A stretch of 11,933 nucleotides of DNA from Bacteroidaceae bacterium (GTDB taxonomy: Bacteria; Bacteroidota; Bacteroidia; Bacteroidales; Bacteroidaceae): assembly GCA_017503065.1 (NCBI GenBank), contig JAFVTT010000055.1:1-11933 (forward strand), in the 5' to 3' direction. A program made the position numbers and the translations under genes. The notes under the pieces are model-generated. The model was not told the origin of the DNA and did not search any database. It was given only the letters and a program-made list of their open reading frames with translations. Positions 1-4,818 of this stretch are shown one piece after another (the first letter of the stretch is position 1; every line of letters starts with the position of its first letter).

Positions 1-12
1 CATACGCTTTTT

Positions 13-399
13 ATGAAGAGAATTGAAGTTGTAGCAGCAATAATAAATGATGTGGAAGGGCGGATCTTTGCAACCCAGCGAGGATATGGAGATTGGAAAG
101 GTTGGTGGGAGTTCCCCGGTGGCAAGATTGAAGCAGGAGAAACTGCCGGGCAAGCCTTGAAGCGTGAGATACACGAAGAACTATCTGCAGACATTGACAT
201 AAAAGGCTTTCTCTGTACCGTGGAATACGACTACACTGAATTTCACCTGACCATGCATTGCTACCTATGTTCTCTACTTACGGATTCCCTGCATCTGAAC
301 GAGCACGAAGCAGCCCGATGGCTCACTAAGGAAGAACTGTACAGTGTGAAATGGTTGCCTGCAGACATAGAAGTGTTGGATATCCTAAAAACAATGTGA
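13..399 (+). CDS. NUDIX hydrolase, MutT/NudG-like (deoxy)nucleoside triphosphate pyrophosphohydrolase
   Basis: A 128-residue protein of normal length for MutT/NudG enzymes, which hydrolyse (often oxidised or modified) nucleoside triphosphates to monophosphate and pyrophosphate. The Nudix box runs from G37 to about A59: G37, E43, then R51-E52-I53-H54-E55-E56-L57. It fits GX5EX7REUXEEXGU except that the last glycine is S58. The preceding WWEFPGGK (31-38) is the usual MutT lead-in. The ATG at 13 begins the recognisable N-terminal strand (KRIEVVAAII), so the gene is complete, though its promoter lies outside the window. A Vsr endonuclease gene starts 17 bp downstream on the same strand, suggesting one operon and a shared DNA-repair or restriction context. 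The exact substrate (8-oxo-dGTP, 5-methyl-dCTP or other) cannot be read from the sequence. The family is certain, the specificity is not. Confidence 0.93.
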   Translation: MKRIEVVAAIINDVEGRIFATQRGYGDWKGWWEFPGGKIEAGETAGQALKREIHEELSADIDIKGFLCTVEYDYTEFHLTMHCYLCSLLTDSLHLNEHEAARWLTKEELYSVKWLPADIEVLDILKTM

Positions 400-416
400 C
401 CTCCTCCCCTCCCCCG

Positions 417-932
417 ATGGACAAACTAACGAAAGAACAACGGCATCGCTGCATGTCGGCGATAAAGAGCAAGAACACCAAACCAGAGTTGCTGGTCAGG
501 AAGTTCCTGTTCAGCCGTGGTTTTCGCTACAGGCTCAATCACCCACGTCTGCCCGGTCATCCCGACCTCGTCCTCCGCAAGTACAGGACCGTCATCTTCG
601 TAAACGGTTGCTTCTGGCACGGTCATGAAGGTTGCAGATATTACGTCCTCCCCAAAAGCAACGTGAACTTCTGGCAGGCAAAAGTAGAGCGCAACAGGGC
701 CAGGGATGCAGAAGAACGCCGCAAACTCACCTCCATGGGATGGCACTGCATCACAGTATGGGAATGTCAGCTGAAACCAAAAGTCCGCCAGCAGACTCTG
801 GAATCACTTGCCCACACCTTGTATCACATCTTCCTCCAAAACCATGCCCGCCCCTACACCACAGAAGAGCAACAACTACAAAAGGTTGCCGAGGAAGAGC
901 AACCTTATGGTGCAAAGGCTTCTGACAACTAA
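417..932 (+). CDS. vsr: Vsr-type very short patch repair / DNA mismatch endonuclease
   Basis: A 171-residue protein. In E. coli, Vsr nicks DNA 5' of the T in T:G mismatches that arise when 5-methylcytosine deaminates, starting short-patch repair. The family core is clear: N-terminal RCMSAIKSKNTKPE (11-24), the metal-binding acidic residue D50 in LPGHPDLV (equivalent to E. coli D51), the zinc/catalytic segment NGCFWHGHEGC (63-73) with H68, H70 and C73, the N-x-x-RD region near 94-98 and the VWEC motif after it. N63 sits where E. coli has H64; from memory many Bacteroidota homologues carry Asn there. The ATG at 417 is chosen because the frame upstream of it (from 351) overlaps the NUDIX gene and encodes nothing family-like. 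The last 35 residues are a polar, Gln/Glu-rich tail. No cytosine methyltransferase, the usual partner, lies in the window; it may be further left or lost. Confidence 0.93.
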   Translation: MDKLTKEQRHRCMSAIKSKNTKPELLVRKFLFSRGFRYRLNHPRLPGHPDLVLRKYRTVIFVNGCFWHGHEGCRYYVLPKSNVNFWQAKVERNRARDAEERRKLTSMGWHCITVWECQLKPKVRQQTLESLAHTLYHIFLQNHARPYTTEEQQLQKVAEEEQPYGAKASDN

Positions 933-1095
933 ATTGTCTTCATGCTACACTCCCAAGATGACGGAAGGAATCAAGAATGGCATGCAACCTTTTGAGTCGC
1001 GCGCCATTCTCATTTGTATAGTGTGCATTACCTCCTAAAACATCACATTTACTAACAAATCAACTGTAAACAAAGGCACAATATTCACCAATACA
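933..1095. other. Non-coding stretch between vsr and the decayed antitoxin gene
   Basis: No gene, hairpin terminator or convincing promoter seen. With the pseudogene at 1096-1402 and the promoters at 1413-1490 it makes up the 585-bp gap between vsr and the HTH gene. Confidence 0.6.
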
Positions 1096-1402
1096 TTATT
1101 TATATAAATCCGGTCGTCTGGCTTTGTTGAACTCTGTTATTATTTTGCTCACATCCGAATCAGATGGGATAATTTCATAAAGAAGTACGATTGGAATTCA
1201 TCTGTGTGTAATGCGCATTGATTAATGTTTGTGCTTCATTCATTGTGACTTTTCCTTCAACCTCTTGACAAGCAACTTCTATCAAGAAGTCAGATACATT
1301 AAGTCCATCCACACGTTGTAGTCCGACAGCAATAGCTCAACCAGTTGCCTTTTCCCTGATATATGGGTCTGGATGGTTCTTGTATTCTTTAAATAATGTT
1401 AT
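1096..1402 (-). pseudogene. Decayed VbhA-like (Fic-associated) antitoxin gene
   Basis: Reading the minus strand from 1402 gives a recognisable but broken protein: LFKEYKNHPDPYIREKATG, then a TGA at 1339-1337 where a Trp codon (TGG) is expected, then AIAVGLQRVDGL, SDFLIEVACQEVEGKVT and NEAQTLINAHYTQ, ending at a TGA at 1177-1175. The helix with A-x4-E-G followed by a second helix ending in a Tyr is the layout of VbhA-family antitoxins, small inhibitors of Fic AMP-transferase toxins. The expected start codon reads ATA (1402-1400) instead of ATG. A second frame continues the gene-like sequence (IPIVLLYEIIPSDSDVSK..RRPDLYK) to a TAA at 1098-1096; I do not recognise it, and it could be the frameshifted C-terminus or a fused neighbour. 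No Fic domain (HPFxxGNG) was found nearby. Decay is directly visible; the family call is from memory of the pattern. Confidence 0.6.
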
Positions 1403-1412
1403 GTTTTTCTTT

Positions 1413-1444
1413 TAAAGGTACGAAATAAACACGAGACGATCAAA
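1413..1444 (-). promoter_or_regulatory. Bacteroidota-type promoter of the decayed antitoxin gene
   Basis: On the minus strand, TTTG (1444-1441) is followed after 20 nt by TACCTTTA (1420-1413), one base short of the TAnnTTTG consensus. It points into the broken antitoxin gene and is divergent from the repressor promoter at 1462-1490. Confidence 0.45.
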
Positions 1445-1453
1445 TCCTGACCA

Positions 1454-1463
1454 AAGAATTCTT
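1454..1463. promoter_or_regulatory. Candidate operator palindrome between divergent promoters
   Basis: AAGAATTCTT is a perfect 10-bp palindrome. It overlaps the TTG of the rightward promoter by two bases and lies 10 bp from the leftward TTTG. That is where a self-regulating Cro/CI-type repressor such as the one encoded at 1518 would be expected to bind. The binding role is inferred from position only. Confidence 0.35.
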
Positions 1464-1490
1464 GATTCTATAATATTTTTAATACTTTTG
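1462..1490 (+). promoter_or_regulatory. Bacteroidota-type promoter of the HTH repressor gene
   Basis: TTG (1462-1464), an 18-nt spacer, then TACTTTTG (1483-1490), a full match to TAnnTTTG. The repressor ATG follows 27 nt after the -7 box, giving a leader of about 20 nt. Confidence 0.6.
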
Positions 1491-1517
1491 CGTTAGAATT
1501 AAATATATTTGGTAATA

Positions 1518-1718
1518 ATGGCAAATCTTAATCGTATCAAAGTAGTGCTTGTTGAACAGCAAAAGACAGGAAAATGGTTGGCAGAACAAATGGGAAAATC
1601 CGCTTGCACAGTCAGCAAATGGTGTAGCAACTCCAGTCAGCCTGATTTGGCCACTTTGGACAAAATTGCTACATTACTGAATGTAGATAGACGCGCACTA
1701 ATTGCACCTTCAAAATAA
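1518..1718 (+). CDS. Small XRE/Cro-CI family helix-turn-helix regulator
   Basis: A 66-residue, single-domain DNA-binding protein. The five-helix Cro/CI fold fits the whole length: MANLNRIKVVLVEQQKTGKWLAEQ (helix 1 and start of helix 2), MGKSACTVSKWCSN as the helix-turn-helix with the recognition helix around TVSKW, then LATLDKIATLLNV and the RRALI helix. Very similar proteins are common in Bacteroidota beside restriction and other defence genes. The ATG at 1518 is preferred over an upstream TTG at 1509 because it gives the family-typical N-terminus and a proper leader from the promoter at 1462-1490. The gene lies 65 bp before a nuclease-domain gene on the same strand, so it probably controls that gene and itself. 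It has no ligand-binding or dimerisation domain beyond the HTH. Confidence 0.88.
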   Translation: MANLNRIKVVLVEQQKTGKWLAEQMGKSACTVSKWCSNSSQPDLATLDKIATLLNVDRRALIAPSK

Positions 1719-1783
1719 CGACAAACACATAAAATAGAGGCACGTCGCATGAAGTAATTTCAAGCAAGTAAATATTTTAAATT

Positions 1784-3079
1784 ATGCAGATAATTGAGAC
1801 TATAGGCAATCAAAATTTAATGAATAGAGAAAAAACGCTATTTCTCTGTTCCAAGATGACGCCTATAGGACTGTATGGCAAAGTGTTCAAGTGGACGGAT
1901 AGCCTAACAGATAAAGACTGCATTGCTTGCTTCAATTCTACCGACATGGAGTCGGAGGTACTTAAGGCGCTACTCGTTGCCAAAGTCCCTGCCATTTTGT
2001 TTGTAATGAACCGTTTCACTGACGGAAACAACATTCAGATAGAGCGGGCACTACAAGAAAACAGAATGCTTATTGTTGTTCTAAGACGTGATGAACCAAG
2101 AGGAAAAGGAACTACGCCCAGACTGAGAAATGAATATGTATTGTCGATTTGCCAACATATCGTTTGTGGTTATGTCAATAAGAATGGTAGCGTATTCCCC
2201 TTGTTGGCAGGGCGAAAAGATGTAGTAAATCTTGTTGGTGAAAATACATGTTCCATTGTAGCAGAACAAAACTGTCAACATGAACGATGGACTGTGGCGC
2301 AGGACAAGATGCTGCTTCGGATGTTTTATAATGACATGGGAATCCATGCCATCCATAAGCAACTGCAAAGAACATATACTGCTATCTATTCACGCCTTCA
2401 CTCCATAACTTTATCAGAAGAGTTGCTAAAAGGACGAGAGTTTGAGGATTATGTGCTCAGCCTGTTTAATCTTCAGGAAGATGACGAACTCATTCTGCAA
2501 GAATGGCAAGGTGACAAATCGTATGGAAAGGTTAAGGCTGAAAATAACAGAAATCCCGATTTCGTGTTCCGACACAGGCAAAACGAGTTTGCCGTAGAAT
2601 GTAAGTGGCGCGAGAAACTAAGCCGTGATTTGAGCAAGGACTTGTTTCCGATAAAAAGGATTGAGAATTATAAGCATTTCTCCGAAGTTCGGCACATGCC
2701 AGTAACAATCATTCTTGGTGTTGGCGGTGAACCATGCAACCCTGAACTTCTTTACAAAATTCCGTTAAATGAAATCGCTCCTATCATCTCTGGAAATCAG
2801 TCGATAGCTAATTATCTGCATCCTGTATTTTCTTTTGATGTCTCTATGTTCTTACGTCCAGAGGAGAACACCAAGGAGAGAGCATATACACTTAGCGAGA
2901 AGCGCGAGAAATATCCGAACGCCTATAAACCTTGGAATACCGATGATGATAAGTTGCTTGTTACTCTACATTATGAAAACAGAAGCATAAAAGAACTTGT
3001 GTCAATATTCAAACGCAATGAGGGAGCGATACAATCAAGAATTAGAAAACTGATTGACAAGACCAATAGAGAAAAATAA
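1784..3079 (+). CDS. DprA/SLOG-like + PD-(D/E)XK nuclease protein with two SANT/Myb-like HTH segments
   Basis: A 431-residue protein of unknown function; I recognise no named family for the whole. Residues about 17-150 resemble a DprA-like Rossmann (SLOG) domain: ACFNSTDMESEVLKALL, MLIVVLRRDEPRGKG, RLRNEYVLSICQHIVCGYV. Residues 168-207 (RWTVAQDK..YTAIYSRL) and 383-423 (PWNTDDDKLLVTLHYENRS..EGAIQSRIRKL) are two copies of a Trp-initiated, SANT/Myb-like helix-turn-helix. Between them lies a PD-(D/E)XK nuclease core: E219/E221 in GREFEDYV, D259 in NPDF, and E272-x-K274 in AVECKWR. All catalytic positions look present, so a DNA-cutting role is likely. An alternative start is Met13 (1820). The gene follows the XRE regulator by 65 bp, and an IS lies just past its stop. 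The layout suggests a regulated anti-phage or restriction effector; this is inference. Confidence 0.72.
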   Translation: MQIIETIGNQNLMNREKTLFLCSKMTPIGLYGKVFKWTDSLTDKDCIACFNSTDMESEVLKALLVAKVPAILFVMNRFTDGNNIQIERALQENRMLIVVLRRDEPRGKGTTPRLRNEYVLSICQHIVCGYVNKNGSVFPLLAGRKDVVNLVGENTCSIVAEQNCQHERWTVAQDKMLLRMFYNDMGIHAIHKQLQRTYTAIYSRLHSITLSEELLKGREFEDYVLSLFNLQEDDELILQEWQGDKSYGKVKAENNRNPDFVFRHRQNEFAVECKWREKLSRDLSKDLFPIKRIENYKHFSEVRHMPVTIILGVGGEPCNPELLYKIPLNEIAPIISGNQSIANYLHPVFSFDVSMFLRPEENTKERAYTLSEKREKYPNAYKPWNTDDDKLLVTLHYENRSIKELVSIFKRNEGAIQSRIRKLIDKTNREK

Positions 3080-3088
3080 CGAAGGTAA

Positions 3089-3107
3089 ACCCCAAATCGG
3101 TCATTAG
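3089..3107 (+). repeat. Left terminal inverted repeat of the IS
   Basis: ACCCCAAATCGGTCATTAG. It matches the inverse of the 19-bp right-end repeats with one mismatch (the second base); the inner 17 bp match perfectly. Confidence 0.85.
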
Positions 3108-3138
3108 AAATTTCTTAACTACATATCTCTAATGACCG
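3098..3138. repeat. Subterminal 11-bp inverted repeat at the IS left end
   Basis: CGGTCATTAGA (3098-3108) and TCTAATGACCG (3128-3138) are perfect inverse copies separated by 19 nt. The right arm is thus a partial terminal-repeat copy in the opposite orientation. It may be a second transposase-binding site, or a hairpin that shields the transposase gene from outside transcription. Confidence 0.6.
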
Positions 3139-3161
3139 CCAATAGAAAAAATATTGCACAT

Positions 3162-3192
3162 TTTGTTGTTTGTGAACAAGTTAGTAATTTTA
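3162..3192 (+). promoter_or_regulatory. Promoter of the IS transposase gene
   Basis: TTTG (3162-3165), a 19-nt spacer and TAATTTTA (3185-3192), one base off TAnnTTTG. The ATG at 3216 follows 23 nt later, which supports that start rather than the one at 3132. Confidence 0.5.
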
Positions 3193-3215
3193 CCACGCCA
3201 AAAGTGTGTTTACAT

Positions 3216-4556
3216 ATGACGCTTGACTATGACATAAAGTTCGTGAACAAGGAGATTAGCCCATTTGGTGGTCTGTCTCTATTTTTAAAAATGCTGGAGC
3301 GTTGCCGCTTTTCGGAAAAACTTGAAGCTTCAGGGTTGCCTCTTCAGGGTTCTAACCGTGGTTACAATCCTATACAGCTCATACTGGGCTTGTTTGCTGG
3401 TATATGGTGTGGAGCAAACAGTTTCGGTCATCTTGACGTTGTGCGCTATGACAATGTACTCTGCCGTCTGCTCGGTTGGAATCGCGGTGCAGACCACAGA
3501 GCCTACCAACGTTATTTTAATAAGTTTTCCCAGGCGGTCAACCAGCGTGTGTTCGGTGAGCTCTACCATTGGTTCTTCTCTCAGTTGATCTTTGACAACT
3601 ATACCATAGACTTCGACTCTACGGTTATGGTTCGCGAAGGGTGTCAAGAGGGTGCTGTTAAGGGATATAACCCCAAGCGCCCGGGACGCCCTTCCCATCA
3701 TCCGCTGCTGGCTTTCGTTTCAGACGTGAGGATGATAGCCAATTATTGGTTACGTCCAGGAAATACGTCTGCCACTAGCAACTATCTTGCCTTTCTTGAG
3801 GATACCTTGTCAAGATTGACTGGAAAGCACGTGGGGCTTGTCAGGATGGACAGCGGATTTTTCTCCAAGGACATACTTTACTGTTTGGAGAGCAAGCACT
3901 TGCATTACATCATTGCTTGTCGTTTCAACAACCGAATCAAATACAGCCTGACTCATCAGCAAGCATGGACAGAACTGGCAGAAGGGCTTGATATTGCAGA
4001 AACAGTCTATCAGGCGGAAGGATGGGGAGAAGCAAGGCGCATTGTGATGGTACGGCAGGAAATAGAGAAACGCCCTAAGGCCGCCGGCAAGGTGGTCAAA
4101 CAACTGGAACTGTTCGAAGATGAGGCAGAATACGGAAAATACAGGTATAGTTGTTATGTCACGAACCTTGACTTGCCTGCAAGGATTGTATATGATTCCT
4201 ATCGTGGCAGGGCTGATTCTGAAAACAGGATCAAAGAACTTAAGGCTGACTTCGCGCTGGACGAATTTGTTTCGCACAACTTTTGGGCTACAGAGGCCTG
4301 CGGAAACTTCATCATCATGGCCTACAATTTCATGTCACTCTTTCGTCATGCACTAATTAACTCCGATAAGAAACAATTTCTCAAAACCATACGCTACGAG
4401 TTACTTTCAACACCTGCATATTTAGGAAGTAGCAAGGGAACGAAAGACAAGCATATATTGTATCTTGCCAGATCATTAAAAACAAGAAAATCCTTCCTTA
4501 CTTTATGGAATAAACTTAAGGATTTCTCTCTGCCATACGACACAGAGAAATCCTAA
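3216..4556 (+). CDS. IS1380-family DDE transposase
   Basis: A 446-residue transposase of full family length, catalysing cut-and-paste movement of its own element. The DDE residues are visible: D134 in IDFDST, D212 in VRMDSGF and E336 in the YRGRADSENRIKELK segment. That segment satisfies the IS4-superfamily signature Y-x2-R-x3-E-x6-K (Y329, R332, E336, K343). The N-terminus TLDYDIKFVNKEISPFGG and the GYNP.QLILGLFAG segment are typical of Bacteroidota IS1380 proteins. The start at 3216 is chosen because it begins this conserved N-terminus and lies just after a promoter; the frame stays open upstream to 3132 but adds 28 unlike residues. The TAA stop lies inside the inner copy of the right terminal repeat. 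No frameshift or premature stop is seen. Confidence 0.93.
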   Translation: MTLDYDIKFVNKEISPFGGLSLFLKMLERCRFSEKLEASGLPLQGSNRGYNPIQLILGLFAGIWCGANSFGHLDVVRYDNVLCRLLGWNRGADHRAYQRYFNKFSQAVNQRVFGELYHWFFSQLIFDNYTIDFDSTVMVREGCQEGAVKGYNPKRPGRPSHHPLLAFVSDVRMIANYWLRPGNTSATSNYLAFLEDTLSRLTGKHVGLVRMDSGFFSKDILYCLESKHLHYIIACRFNNRIKYSLTHQQAWTELAEGLDIAETVYQAEGWGEARRIVMVRQEIEKRPKAAGKVVKQLELFEDEAEYGKYRYSCYVTNLDLPARIVYDSYRGRADSENRIKELKADFALDEFVSHNFWATEACGNFIIMAYNFMSLFRHALINSDKKQFLKTIRYELLSTPAYLGSSKGTKDKHILYLARSLKTRKSFLTLWNKLKDFSLPYDTEKS

Positions 4557-4571
4557 TGACCGATTTGGGTT
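4553..4571 (-). repeat. Inner copy of the IS right terminal repeat
   Basis: CTAATGACCGATTTGGGTT, identical over 19 bp to the outer copy at 4644-4662 and overlapping the transposase stop codon. The flanking bases differ from those of the outer copy, so the duplication does not visibly extend beyond the repeat. Confidence 0.85.
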
Positions 4572-4643
4572 CAAACGAGTTTTGAGTCCGCTCCATTGGC
4601 TTAACGAAAAGGTTCAAAAATAAAAGCTATTATCATCATAACG

Positions 4644-4662
4644 CTAATGACCGATTTGGGTT
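4644..4662 (-). repeat. Outer (terminal) right inverted repeat of the IS
   Basis: CTAATGACCGATTTGGGTT. It is judged the real right end because the TAAAC that flanks the left end reappears at its outer edge (4662-4666). The 73 bp between the two copies hold no gene. Confidence 0.75.
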
Positions 4663-4666
4663 AAAC

Positions 4667-4761
4667 TGCAAGTCACGACACCACACTCTATACGGCAAGT
4701 GTCTTCGTTCACGAACCAAATTTACAAATATTTTTCCGAAATACCAGTAGCTATAGAAAGA
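4667..4761. other. Non-coding junction between IS and dnaK terminator
   Basis: No gene or remnant recognised. This is the original sequence downstream of the nuclease gene before IS insertion (rejoined at TAAAC), and the point where + strand accessory genes meet - strand core genes. Confidence 0.5.
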
Positions 4762-4796
4762 AAATGGCGAGCAACCCATAAGGGCACCCGCCATTT
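4762..4796 (-). terminator. Intrinsic terminator downstream of dnaK
   Basis: Inverse arms AAATGGCG (4762-4769) and CGCCATTT (4789-4796) are perfect. Inside the loop a smaller CCC-ATAA-GGG hairpin can form. Read on the minus strand the stem is followed by TCTTTCTAT, a U-rich run, 23 bp beyond the dnaK stop codon. Confidence 0.75.
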
Positions 4797-4818
4797 CCGG
4801 TGTATATATTAACCTTTT

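Larger units (their letters stand above)
3086..4666 (+). mobile_element. IS1380-family insertion sequence with flanking TAAAC repeats
   Basis: The element runs from about 3091 to 4661 (about 1.57 kb) and carries one transposase gene. Left terminal repeat CCCAAATCGGTCATTAG (3091-3107) is matched perfectly in inverse by CTAATGACCGATTTGGG at 4644-4660. TAAAC lies immediately outside on both sides (3086-3090 and 4662-4666), one T away from the right repeat, consistent with a 4-5 bp target duplication typical of the family. A second copy of the right repeat lies inside at 4553-4569. Insertion was 7 bp after the stop codon of the upstream nuclease gene, so no gene was broken. The element looks intact and potentially mobile. 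Confidence 0.88.

Noticed and set aside
351..416. Upstream extension of vsr overlapping the NUDIX gene
   Set aside because: The added residues (MVACRHRSVGYPKN and so on) are just the NUDIX codons in another frame, and family homology starts at the ATG at 417.
808..1038. 76-residue frame overlapping the vsr 3' end
   Set aside because: Mostly inside vsr in another frame, low complexity, no family features.
1096..1402. Intact toxin-antitoxin system
   Set aside because: The gene has an in-frame TGA, no ATG and a frameshift, and no Fic HPFxxGNG motif lies in the surrounding sequence.
3810..4277. 155-residue minus-strand frame inside the transposase gene
   Set aside because: Overlaps the intact DDE transposase; no start context or homology features.
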